In this document: in pieces, positions 1 to 6,198 of the stretch
Layout of the letters: each line of letters starts with the position of its first letter
Numbering within the stretch: the stretch's first letter is position 1
NCBI GenBank assembly: GCA_015488125.1
Contig: WFOJ01000140.1
Span: forward strand, 1 to 6,594
Direction of reading: 5' to 3'
DNA length: 6,594 bases
Source: Mariprofundaceae bacterium
Lineage (GTDB): Bacteria; Pseudomonadota; Zetaproteobacteria; Mariprofundales; Mariprofundaceae
Made by a program: the position numbers and the translations under genes
The notes under the pieces: generated by a model
The model's input: the letters and a program-made list of their open reading frames with translations, nothing else
The model's database searches: none
Told to the model about the DNA's origin: nothing

Positions 1-7
1 CAATGGC

Positions 8-2161
8 ATGTGGCTGACCTGGCTGCTTGCCGCGCCGTTCGTTGCGGCAGCCAGTGAGTCATTGCCTGTTATTGATGTCGGGGCTACGGCATCGGGTAAT
101 CATGCCGAGGCGGCGGTGGTGTTGCCGGAAGATCGCGACTACCTTCCTCCGGATGTCAGCGATTATCTGGCTCTGACACCGGGGGCTAACAGCAATAAAA
201 ACGGCCCGCTGACGGGGATTTCACAATATCGCGGCTTATTCGGTTCACGTCTGAATACGCAGCTTGACGGCCTGAATATTGCGCCAGCCGGGCCGAACTG
301 GATGGATCCGCCGTTGAGTCACCTGGCGGCTTCACGGCTGCAATCACTTCGCGTCAGCCGGGGTATATCGCCGGTAAGCGAGGGGGCGGAGAGCTTAGGC
401 GGCACGATTCAGGCCAGGAGCCGCACGCTGCCATGGTCAGCAGGCGATGCGTGGCAGGCGCATGGGCATCTGCTTGGCGGTTATGATAGCAATAACAAAG
501 CCTGGACGCTGGGCGGTGAACTGGGTATGAGTTCCGCGCATCAGCGTCTACAATTGCAGGGCAGCAGCGAGCAGGGGCAGGATATGCAGGCAGGTAACAG
601 CAGGTATATTGTGCCCACCGCGTATCAGCGGCACAGCCTGGGAGCTGACTGGGCATATCGCTCGGCTATGGGCACGGCAACGCTTGGTTATACGAGAGAA
701 AATGTGGCCAATAGTGGCACGCCTGCCTTGCCGATGGATATCAGCAGTGTCCGTGGCAATACATTTAACTTCAGTTTTGTGCATGCACCTGCCACTGACG
801 GCCTGCGCTGGCAGATGAATCTGCGCTATAGCAATACCGACCACAAAATGGATAATTACAGCCAGCGCAGTGCGCCAGTAATGCTGGGGATGATGGGCAT
901 GCCCATGCGTCGCTACGCACTGACCCATGCCAAAAGTACGGCGGCGACCTTCAAGGGTGAATTGCCATTGGCGGACAGTCGCCTGAGTTTTGGTGCTGAA
1001 GCCTGGCTGGCGCGCCATCAGGCAGATGTGTTTGATCCCGGCAGCAGCGCGTTTTTGTTGCGGAATTATAACGCCATCCGGCGTGATCGCCTTGGCGGTT
1101 TTGTGCAGTGGCAGACGGACACGGGCGATGGCCTTGCCGTGCAGGCGGGGCTGCGTTACAGCCGGGTGAATATGTACGCCGGTACGGTCAGCGCGCAGGG
1201 GCTGAGCGGCATGATGGCCACGGCTGCCAATAGCCTGGCGACGGCGTTCAACAACAGTTCACGCCACCGTAGCGATAATCTGGTGGACGCGACGCTGAAG
1301 CTGACGCAGACGGTGAACGATGCATTAAGCTTCACGCTGGGGCTGGCGCGCAAGCAACGGGCGCCATCATACCAGGAACGCTATCTGTGGTCGCCATTGG
1401 AATCCACGGCAGGGCTTGCCGATCAGCGTACCTATATCGGTGATGTGGCCTTAAAGCCTGAAACAGCCTGGCATGTCGATGTGGGCATGAACTGGGAGTC
1501 AGCAGGCGTGCGATTTACGCCGCATGTGTTCTACAAGCGGATTGATAACTATATTCAGGGTACGCCGATTGCCAACGGTACGGCGCTCAACCTCCGCGCC
1601 ATGCAGGGCAATATGCTCAGAGGCGGCAATTTCTGCGGTCTGCATCCGCAGGACCCCTTCTGTGTGCCATTGCAATTTAGCAACGTCAGCGCGGCGTTAT
1701 ACGGTGCGGATGCAGGGCTTGCCGTGGATGTTGGCGAGTCAGCACTGCTCGAAGGAACGATTTCCTGGGTGCAGGGCAAGCGTCGGGACATCGGGGACTA
1801 TTTGTACCGGATTGAGCCACTCAATGGCAGGGTGGCGGCCACCTGGTTTGCCGGGGATGACTGGTCATTGACCACGGAAGGGGTGTTTTATGCCCGTCAA
1901 TCGAAAGTTTCGACGACCAATGCCGAACAGGCAAGCGCGGGTTACAGTCTGTTTCACATACATGGACGTTATGAGCTGAAGCGCGACATCAGCCTGATGG
2001 CAGGCGTGAATAATGTGCTGAATCGTTTTTACCGTCCGCATCTGGGGGGCTATAACCGGGTGACAGCCAATGCGGCCGGGCAGGCTTCTGCCGTGGCTAC
2101 CGGGACGCGCATGGCAGGCGAAGGGCGCAGCGCATTTTTGCAGGTGCGTGCCAGCTTCTGA
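8..2161 (+). CDS. TonB-dependent outer-membrane receptor, OprC/NosA (copper) like
   Basis: This is an outer-membrane, TonB-gated beta-barrel importer. About 16 hydrophobic residues ending near AAAS look like a signal peptide. The plug follows (about residues 20-140) with the typical order YLALTPGAN, QYRGLFGSRL, LDGLNI, SLRVSRGISPV and ESLGGTIQ. The rest is barrel, with a late NNVLNRFYRPH segment and a terminal Phe as in most outer-membrane proteins. RGLFGSRL, the HKMDNY motif and the Met-rich stretch at residues 292-300 (five Met in nine) recall the copper receptors OprC/NosA. Cys543 and Cys552 could form a disulfide in an outer loop. Substrate is inferred; copper is the best guess. The first Met is 7 bases from the window edge, no ribosome site is visible, the frame is open upstream and the signal peptide lacks basic residues, so the true start may lie outside the window. 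The stop overlaps the tonB start. Confidence 0.9.
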   Translation: MWLTWLLAAPFVAAASESLPVIDVGATASGNHAEAAVVLPEDRDYLPPDVSDYLALTPGANSNKNGPLTGISQYRGLFGSRLNTQLDGLNIAPAGPNWMDPPLSHLAASRLQSLRVSRGISPVSEGAESLGGTIQARSRTLPWSAGDAWQAHGHLLGGYDSNNKAWTLGGELGMSSAHQRLQLQGSSEQGQDMQAGNSRYIVPTAYQRHSLGADWAYRSAMGTATLGYTRENVANSGTPALPMDISSVRGNTFNFSFVHAPATDGLRWQMNLRYSNTDHKMDNYSQRSAPVMLGMMGMPMRRYALTHAKSTAATFKGELPLADSRLSFGAEAWLARHQADVFDPGSSAFLLRNYNAIRRDRLGGFVQWQTDTGDGLAVQAGLRYSRVNMYAGTVSAQGLSGMMATAANSLATAFNNSSRHRSDNLVDATLKLTQTVNDALSFTLGLARKQRAPSYQERYLWSPLESTAGLADQRTYIGDVALKPETAWHVDVGMNWESAGVRFTPHVFYKRIDNYIQGTPIANGTALNLRAMQGNMLRGGNFCGLHPQDPFCVPLQFSNVSAALYGADAGLAVDVGESALLEGTISWVQGKRRDIGDYLYRIEPLNGRVAATWFAGDDWSLTTEGVFYARQSKVSTTNAEQASAGYSLFHIHGRYELKRDISLMAGVNNVLNRFYRPHLGGYNRVTANAAGQASAVATGTRMAGEGRSAFLQVRASF

Positions 2162-2856
2162 TGCCATTGCATCCGCGTTGGTACTGGCTGCCAGCGTTTC
2201 TGTTTTCTCTGCTCGGGCATGCAGCGGCATTCTGGCTGGCAGATCAGTATGTCGCCATGCCCGGGCCGCAGCATGAAGCAGAGCGGGTGATAACCATCAG
2301 TATGGTGCAGGTGGCAACCCAACAGCCTGTGGCTGCACCTGTGGGCAGCGCAACCCATAAAAAACCGCCTCTGCCACGGCGTAAGCCACGTCTTCGTCAC
2401 AAGCGACAGCATCAAAGGCCTGTTGTTAAGCATGCTACCGTCAGTCCGGCAGCGGCTTCAGTAACAAGACAGGGTAGTCCTCCGGTAAGCGCCGCTCCTC
2501 GTCCGGCGAAGCAGCCTGCATCAGTTCCTGTGGCTGTTACCAAAGCTGCGGCAATGCCTCCGTCACATGCCGCTGATGAACGAAAACACTATATTGAGCG
2601 TTTGATGGCGCATATCGAAGCATTCAAGCGTTATCCGCGCCGAGCCAGACGGCGGCATCAGGAAGGGGATGTGGAAGTCAGTTTGCGATTGAACAGCGAT
2701 GGCAGCGTGGCCTCCATGACCGCGCATGGTGGCGCGCCGGGTTTGCGTAAAGCCAGTTTGCGGGCGGTGGCGGATGCGTGCCCCTTGCCGCCGCCTCCAG
2801 CGTATCTGGCTGCGCCGGTGGATATTCGCTTTATCATGCGCTTTCGTTTGCATTAA
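2161..2856 (+). CDS. tonB: TonB-family energy transducer dedicated to the upstream receptor
   Basis: An inner-membrane protein of 231 aa that would pass proton-motive force to the receptor. Residues about 9-27 form one N-terminal membrane anchor. A periplasm-spanning linker rich in Pro, Ala and basic residues follows (about 50-140). The TonB C-terminal domain starts at Y158-P159 (YPRRARRRHQEGDVEVSLRL) and continues with the usual DGSV and Leu/Ala helix, ending in beta strands. The start ATG shares its A with the receptor's TGA (TGATG) and there is no good Shine-Dalgarno site of its own, so translation is probably coupled to the receptor. No exbB or exbD is in view; it presumably borrows them from elsewhere. 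The linker is strongly basic, with Arg/Lys/His clusters around residues 67-90. Family assignment is firm; partnership with the receptor is inferred from the overlap. Confidence 0.87.
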   Translation: MPLHPRWYWLPAFLFSLLGHAAAFWLADQYVAMPGPQHEAERVITISMVQVATQQPVAAPVGSATHKKPPLPRRKPRLRHKRQHQRPVVKHATVSPAAASVTRQGSPPVSAAPRPAKQPASVPVAVTKAAAMPPSHAADERKHYIERLMAHIEAFKRYPRRARRRHQEGDVEVSLRLNSDGSVASMTAHGGAPGLRKASLRAVADACPLPPPPAYLAAPVDIRFIMRFRLH

Positions 2857-2859
2857 ACG

Positions 2860-3930
2860 CTATGCGCGCAGCGCCGGATGAATGATCTGGCCATGGTGCA
2901 GGTTAATGCCGTGCCGAAGTTCCGGCTTTTGCTGACAGGCGCGCTCCAGACCAAGGTCGGCCAAGGCAATAATATAGGGTAGGGTGGCAGTGGTCAGCGC
3001 CTGGGTGCTGGATACGGGCACGGCGGCGGGTAAATTGGGCAGGCAGCAGTGCAGCACGCCGTGTTGCCGGTAAAGCGGCGCATCATATGAGCTTGGGTGG
3101 CTGCTGACGCTGATGCCGCCCTGATCAATGGCAACATCGACAAAGACGCTGCCATCCGCCATGCTGGCCAGATGCTCGTGGTTGAGCAGTTGCGGCGCTC
3201 TGGCACCGGGAATCAGGGCGGCGCCGATCAGTAGCTGGCTGTGTGGCAGTGCTTCATCAAGCGCCGCCGGGGCGATGATGCGCCACGTCGGCCATTGCTG
3301 ACGCAATTGTTCGGCGCGTTGGCTGTTGGCCTCAACGACGGTGATGATCGCGCCCATTCCTGCCGCCAGTTGTGCCGCATGGCTGCCAACATTACCACCA
3401 CCGATGATCAGCACGCTCACCGGTTCGACACCATCAATACCGCCACAGATACGACCTGCGCCGGGGCTGTCAGTGGTGTTTTCGCGCATCAGCCAGTGCA
3501 TGCCCATGGTCACGGCGACACGTCCGGCAATCTGACTCATGGGTGCCAGCAGGGGTAAGGCACCATCCGCAGTTTGTACGGTTTCATAGGCAATGGCGCA
3601 AACCCCGGCATCAAGCAGATGTTGTTGCAACTCAGGGCAGGCGGCGAGATGCAGATAGGTCAACAGCATCAGATCCGAACGCAAATAGCCGTATTCTGCA
3701 GGCAGCGGCTCTTTCACCTTGACGACCATGGGGCAGGCCCATGCCTGTTTGGCATCGACAATGATGGCGCCTGCCTGCTGGTAGCGTGCGTCGTCAAAAC
3801 CACTGTCCACGCCTGCGTTGTGTTCCACCATGACGCTGTGGCCGTGTTGCACCAGTCTGGCTGCGCCAGCTGGTGTGAGCGAAACGCGGTGTTCGCCATT
3901 TTTGATTTCACGCGGAATACCAATATGCAT
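2860..3930 (-). CDS. ald: Alanine dehydrogenase
   Basis: Cytosolic NAD-dependent enzyme interconverting L-alanine and pyruvate plus ammonia. The 356-residue product begins MHIGIPREIKNGEHRV, the family's N-terminal signature. Residues matching the known active site are Arg15, Lys73 (VKVKEP), His94 (YLHLAA) and Asp269 (DVAIDQGG). The NAD fold has GGGNVG at 177-182 and an acidic residue, Glu200, at the end of the second strand, fitting NAD over NADP. The YETVQTADGALPLLAPMS block is intact. Compared with the usual roughly 370 residues, the C-terminus ends slightly early, and the stretch around residues 150-160 is a few residues longer than in the Mycobacterium enzyme. An in-frame ATG exists at 3984, but the one at 3930 has GGAGG five bases upstream and lies just after a good promoter, so 3930 is chosen. 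The stop lies 3 bases from that of convergent tonB. Confidence 0.95.
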   Translation of the reverse strand: MHIGIPREIKNGEHRVSLTPAGAARLVQHGHSVMVEHNAGVDSGFDDARYQQAGAIIVDAKQAWACPMVVKVKEPLPAEYGYLRSDLMLLTYLHLAACPELQQHLLDAGVCAIAYETVQTADGALPLLAPMSQIAGRVAVTMGMHWLMRENTTDSPGAGRICGGIDGVEPVSVLIIGGGNVGSHAAQLAAGMGAIITVVEANSQRAEQLRQQWPTWRIIAPAALDEALPHSQLLIGAALIPGARAPQLLNHEHLASMADGSVFVDVAIDQGGISVSSHPSSYDAPLYRQHGVLHCCLPNLPAAVPVSSTQALTTATLPYIIALADLGLERACQQKPELRHGINLHHGQIIHPALRA

Positions 3931-3935
3931 GCTCG

Positions 3936-3940
3936 CCTCC
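3936..3940 (-). promoter_or_regulatory. Shine-Dalgarno site of ald
   Basis: On the minus strand this reads GGAGG, five bases before the ATG at 3928-3930. It decides the start of ald in favour of 3930 over the in-frame ATG at 3984. Confidence 0.85.
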
Positions 3941-3952
3941 GATAGTCTGCCC

Positions 3953-3981
3953 ATGATATGCTGATCACAGATGGTTGTCCA
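3953..3981 (-). promoter_or_regulatory. sigma70-type promoter of ald
   Basis: On the minus strand, TGGACA (3981-3976, 5 of 6 matches to the -35 consensus) and TATCAT (3958-3953, 5 of 6 to the -10) are separated by exactly 17 bases. Transcription would start near 3946, giving a leader of about 16 bases that contains the GGAGG ribosome site. A short dyad, ACAC-C-GTGT (3981-3989), touches the -35 box and might be an operator, but this is weak. Inferred from sequence only. Confidence 0.65.
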
Positions 3982-4006
3982 CACCGTGTCTGAGGTCAGA
4001 TCGCGC

Positions 4007-4038
4007 TTGACTTTGGAGCATACTCCATGGTTTATTGT
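4007..4038 (+). promoter_or_regulatory. MerR-type operator/promoter of the mer module
   Basis: The -35 is TTGACT (4007-4012) and the best -10 is TATTGT (4033-4038), with an overlong 20-bp spacer. The spacer carries the dyad TGGAG-CATA-CTCCA (4014-4027). Long 19-20 bp spacers with a central dyad are the hallmark of promoters activated by MerR-family DNA twisting. The dyad arms match those I recall for the E. coli zntA promoter. The same site would control merR itself and all genes behind it. The predicted transcription start falls at about 4044-4046, on the merR ATG. Confidence 0.78.
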
Positions 4039-4044
4039 TCGCCC

Positions 4045-4437
4045 ATGAAGATTGGTGAACTATCCCGAAAGGCAGGTGTATCTGTTGATACCGTGCGTTA
4101 TTACGAGCGGCGCGGATTGCTTCCAGCGGCCATACGCACGCCATCTGGTTACCGTCAGTATTCCGCCGAGGATGTTATGCGATTGCATTTCATCGCACAG
4201 GCAAAAGCGCTGGGCTTTACCCTTGAAGAAATTCGCCAACTGCTTGCCATCAACCCGAATGGTCAGACATGTGCCGAGGTGAAAGCGATAGCGCAAGCCA
4301 AAGCGGCGGACATTGAAGCGCGCATTTATAAACTCAGCCACATACGCCAAACCTTGCTGGCTCTCGCCGAACAATGTGAAAAAACCGGGGATGGTGATTC
4401 CTGTCCTATTCTACATGCACTGGAGAAAATGGAATGA
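4045..4437 (+). CDS. merR: MerR-family heavy-metal-responsive regulator
   Basis: A cytosolic dimeric metal-sensing activator of 130 aa. The N-terminal winged helix-turn-helix is classic (MKIGELSRKAGVSVDTVRYY, then ERRGLLP and SGYRQYS). A long dimerisation helix covers about residues 75-110, and the metal loop near the C-terminus reads CEKTGDGDSCPILHALE. Cys76, Cys111 and Cys120 have spacings of 35 and 9, the same as the three Hg ligands of Tn501 MerR (Cys82, 117, 126). PbrR is similar, and ZntR (which uses further ligands) differs by one residue. Mercury is favoured by the merT next door; lead or zinc cannot be excluded. The start at 4045 fits the family N-terminus. An in-frame ATG at 4027 would lie inside the operator, upstream of the predicted transcript start. 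With 4045 the mRNA would be leaderless or nearly so. The stop overlaps merT by ATGA. Confidence 0.88.
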   Translation: MKIGELSRKAGVSVDTVRYYERRGLLPAAIRTPSGYRQYSAEDVMRLHFIAQAKALGFTLEEIRQLLAINPNGQTCAEVKAIAQAKAADIEARIYKLSHIRQTLLALAEQCEKTGDGDSCPILHALEKME

Positions 4438-4769
4438 CAACACCTGAAGCAACAAGGAACAACGCGCCATTGATTGGTGCAGTGATCACCGGAGGCCTGG
4501 CATCAGCCTGCTGTATCGGCCCGCTTGTAGTAGTAGCACTGGGTTTGGGCTCGGCCTCTGCATTCATCGCTATGGAACCCTACCGCCCCATATTCGCTGC
4601 CATCACCCTTGCCCTGATTGCCTGGGCAGGATGGCAACACTGGCAAGGCAGAAAGGTGTGCCTTGCCAATGGTTGCCCGCCCAGGAAGCCAATTCTTCTG
4701 TGGGTGCTGAGCGGCATAGCTATTTTACTGCTGATTTCGCCCTCTTTACTGCCCTATCTGATCAAATAA
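4434..4769 (+). CDS. merT: MerT-type mercuric ion transporter
   Basis: Small inner-membrane protein (111 aa, 3 predicted membrane segments) that moves Hg(II) into the cytosol. Segment 1 (about residues 12-38) carries the vicinal pair Cys26-Cys27 in LASACCIGPLVVVALG, as in MerT. MEPYRPIF at 47-54 is another MerT landmark. The cytosolic loop has the second thiol pair, Cys76 and Cys81, and segment 3 covers about 87-109. All four thiols expected for relay of Hg(II) are present. It overlaps merR by 4 bases (ATGA), with GGAG 8 bases before the ATG, so it is cotranscribed and probably coupled. Normally MerT hands Hg(II) to the reductase MerA, which is not in this window. The MerT family call is firm; actual ion preference is inferred. 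Confidence 0.9.
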   Translation: MTTPEATRNNAPLIGAVITGGLASACCIGPLVVVALGLGSASAFIAMEPYRPIFAAITLALIAWAGWQHWQGRKVCLANGCPPRKPILLWVLSGIAILLLISPSLLPYLIK

Positions 4770-4779
4770 GGCGAACAAC

Positions 4780-4980
4780 ATGAAAAAGACCGTATTCACT
4801 GCCGCAGCTTTACGCCCGTACTGGTCATGCTGCTTGGTGTCGTTGGGGCGTCAGCCTGGGGTGGCCATCTGGATGCCGTTTTACTACCTGTACTGGTTTT
4901 ACTTTCTTGTTTTGATCATTTATGCACATTTCGGGAAAGAGCGGGAAGGGTATTGTGAAACAGGCAGGGGTTCTACCTGA
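4780..4980 (+). pseudogene. merF: merF-like gene with two compensating frameshifts
   Basis: Read straight through, this 66-codon ORF makes no recognisable protein. Joining frames does: the start MKKTVFTAA is in the first frame; positions 4809-4901 in the next frame encode FTPVLVMLLGVVG, then SAWGGHLDAVLLPVLVL; removing C4902 restores the first frame with FLVLIIYAHFGKERE. That order matches MerF (FTPVLV-LLGVVG, then LDYVLLPALAIFIG-LTIYA). The first shift comes with loss of the conserved Cys-Cys expected just before FTP, so a deletion is likely at about 4804-4808. The start also resembles a MerP signal peptide, so a merP-merF deletion fusion is possible. MerF is normally an 81-aa two-helix Hg(II) importer. 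The original frame is regained, so the ORF stays open but is probably non-functional. It begins 10 bases after merT, with AAGG before its ATG. Confidence 0.65.
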
Positions 4981-4982
4981 CC

Positions 4983-5609
4983 ATGTCCTGCGTTTGTTGT
5001 CACACAAGCTCGAAAACAATACGAATGCAATGTCCTGAATGCGGTCGCAACTGTGTTCCTGTCAGTCTGCGAACCATGCTGCATCAGGTGTGCGCACCGG
5101 AGAACCGATATATCGCCGGTGGTGATTACGCATACTGCGCCAACCGCGATTGCCATATCGGTTATTTCTCCGCATCCAACCGAATACCTAAAAGCAGCTT
5201 GCGGGCATTTCAACCTGGTCAACGGAAAATGCTATGTCACTGCTTTGATATTTCCGAATCAGCCTGGCGCACAGCATTGGCCGCTGGCAGGGCAGTAGCC
5301 ATGAAAGATTTTGTTGTTCAGCAAACCAAGGCGGGGCTGTGTGCCTGCGAAACCAGAAACCCTTCAGGTCGCTGTTGCCTGGCTTTTTTCAACAAGTGGA
5401 GAACACCTATGATCACTGAATCCACCATCACCTGTCCTGTTTGCGGTCATCGCAAAAAAGAGATCATGCCGGACGATACCTGCCAATGGTTTTACGAATG
5501 TGAGCAATGCCACGCACTACTTAAGCCCAAAGATGGCGATTGCTGCGTGTTTTGCTCGTACGGAGATGCACCATGCCCGCCTGTTCAGAAAAGAACAAGC
5601 AGTGTGTGA
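4983..5609 (+). CDS. CopZ-type [2Fe-2S]/zinc protein fused to a GDCCVxC mini-protein
   Basis: A soluble Cys-rich ORF of 208 aa in two parts. Residues 1-133 resemble the N-terminal domain of Archaeoglobus-type CopZ: CPEC (17-20), then YAYCANRDCHIGYF (49-62) as zinc region, then a BFD-like [2Fe-2S] part with CHC (85-87), CAC (120-122) and NPSGRCC (126-132). Residues 143-208 look like a separate small protein family ending GDCCVFCSYGDAPCPP, often seen beside merT/merF-like transporters, with CPVC (151-154) and CEQC (173-176) as a zinc-ribbon pair. The second part has its own Met143 (ATG 5409) and a good ribosome site. One T fewer in the T6 tract at 5384-5389 would end the first gene with TGA at 5410-5412, overlapping that ATG. 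So this is either a real fusion, a slippage site or a one-base indel. Role inferred: metal binding or delivery behind MerT. An alternative start is ATG 5025. Confidence 0.72.
   Translation: MSCVCCHTSSKTIRMQCPECGRNCVPVSLRTMLHQVCAPENRYIAGGDYAYCANRDCHIGYFSASNRIPKSSLRAFQPGQRKMLCHCFDISESAWRTALAAGRAVAMKDFVVQQTKAGLCACETRNPSGRCCLAFFNKWRTPMITESTITCPVCGHRKKEIMPDDTCQWFYECEQCHALLKPKDGDCCVFCSYGDAPCPPVQKRTSSV
5398..5401 (+). promoter_or_regulatory. Internal Shine-Dalgarno site for the GDCCVxC part
   Basis: GGAG lies 7 bases before ATG 5409, inside the fused ORF. It suggests that residues 143-208 (5409-5609) can be made as a free protein of 66 aa, whatever happens at the T6 tract upstream. Confidence 0.6.
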
Positions 5610-5679
5610 TCCGGTGGAGAAGAAACAACACGATTGGAGCAGCAAGCAAAGTTACCTTGTTTTCAGCTGCATCCGGTAA

Positions 5680-5708
5680 TTGCTATTTTCAGGTGAATCA
5701 ACTAGAGT
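5680..5708 (+). promoter_or_regulatory. Candidate ssrA promoter
   Basis: TTGCTA (5680-5685) and TAGAGT (5703-5708) are spaced by 17 bases, each matching 4 of 6 consensus bases. They are followed by a GC-rich discriminator (GCGCGCCGC from 5709), typical of stable-RNA promoters. Transcription would start about 40 bases before mature tmRNA, leaving a leader for RNase P to remove. No -10 box is seen closer to 5755. An overlapping alternative is an extended -10, TGCTATTTT (5681-5689). Confidence 0.4.
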
Positions 5709-5720
5709 GCGCGCCGCTGA

Positions 5721-5749
5721 CACGGTGACAGGACTACGCCTGTTTCGTG
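5721..5749 (+). repeat. Imperfect hairpin before tmRNA
   Basis: CACG, then ACAGG, a six-base loop (ACTACG), CCTGT and CGTG fold as a stem with a small internal loop. Just after it the palindrome CGTGATCACG (5746-5755) touches the first base of tmRNA. It could mark the tmRNA leader or weakly end mer-module transcription, but there is no T-run, so it is not called a terminator. Confidence 0.35.
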
Positions 5750-5754
5750 ATCAC

Positions 5755-6101
5755 GGGGGCGACTGGTCTCGACGGAGATGCTGAACCCTGTGGGGCATGC
5801 CGGGATGGTTCTTCCGTTACCCAGACCACTAGCATTAATTGCTAACGACGACGTAGAACTCGCTTACGCAGCGTAAGTGACCCCGCTGTTCAGGTTGCCC
5901 ATCGCCTGGACTACCGGGGCCATCAAGATGGGATCGTTTCTGTTACCGGGGGATCGTGGTGCAGAAATCAGATATAACGAGACGACTTCCGGATTGCTTT
6001 GTCCGTTCTGTTATCCGGAAGTGCTACCCGAACGGACTAAGCATGTAGAACTGCAGGCTGATGGTTTCCGGACGCGGGTTCGAATCCCGCCGCCTCCACC
6101 A
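5755..6101 (+). ncRNA. ssrA: Transfer-messenger RNA (tmRNA), one-piece
   Basis: Rescues stalled ribosomes by trans-translation with SmpB and tags the product for proteolysis. The 5' end GGGGGCG pairs over seven bases with CGCCTCC near the 3' end (one G-U), closing the alanine-type acceptor stem. The discriminator A and an encoded CCA (6099-6101) follow. GACTGGTCTCGACGG is the usual 5' tRNA-like segment, and GGACGCGGGTTCGAATCCCGCC is the T arm. The upstream AAGCATGTAGAACTG is a typical 3' element of bacterial tmRNA. Length is 347 bases, close to the usual 350-360. It is one piece, unlike the permuted two-piece form of alphaproteobacteria. The tag-coding ORF starts at 5841. A terminator follows after 7 bases. 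Confidence 0.96.
5841..5876 (+). other. tmRNA tag reading frame (ANDDVELAYAA)
   Basis: From the resume codon GCT this frame encodes ANDDVELAYAA and stops at TAA (5874-5876). After the Ala carried by tmRNA itself, the tag would be A-ANDDVELAYAA. The AND start is typical of proteobacteria. The end, AYAA instead of the common ALAA, and the length of 11 encoded residues differ from E. coli (ANDENYALAA). Confidence 0.88.
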
Positions 6102-6108
6102 GATGCCG

Positions 6109-6138
6109 GCCATCCGTCAGGATGGCTTTCTTTTTCTT
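6109..6138 (+). terminator. Rho-independent terminator of ssrA
   Basis: A perfect 7-bp stem, GCCATCC and GGATGGC, with loop GTCA, is followed by a T-rich tract (TTTCTTTTTCTT). It begins 7 bases after the CCA of tmRNA and should end its transcript. Confidence 0.88.
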
Positions 6139-6145
6139 AGACACC

Positions 6146-6184
6146 TTTGGCTTAGCTGGATAGAGCGTTGATTTCCGAAAAATG
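6146..6184 (+). pseudogene. Degenerate 5' half of a tRNA-Arg
   Basis: The stretch keeps tRNA-like landmarks in order: TTAGCT, TGGATAGAGCGT (a 12-base exact match to 6240-6251 of the intact tRNA-Arg), then TTGATTTCCGAA, resembling an anticodon loop with CCG. The D-loop is shortened by several bases, the anticodon stem cannot close, and no acceptor or T arm follows. It is a remnant, not a working tRNA, and may be a relic of duplication or of integration at the tRNA. Confidence 0.6.
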
Positions 6185-6198
6185 ACGTTCATTTGGCA

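Noticed and set aside
2853..2865. Shared terminator between convergent tonB and ald
   Set aside because: The stops are 3 bases apart and no stem with a T-run is seen there.
3928..3984. Longer ald start at 3984
   Set aside because: It lies upstream of the predicted transcript start, adds residues foreign to the family and lacks the GGAGG site found before 3930.
4780..4980. A novel 66-aa Cys-Cys membrane protein after merT
   Set aside because: The straight reading has no family match that I recognise, whereas the shifted reading recovers a MerF core, so it is listed as a pseudogene.
3930..5750. Transposon ends flanking the mer module
   Set aside because: No terminal inverted repeats, target duplication or transposase were found on either side.
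5877..6140. An 87-aa plus-strand ORF
   Set aside because: It lies across the 3' part of tmRNA and its terminator; the reading frame is incidental.
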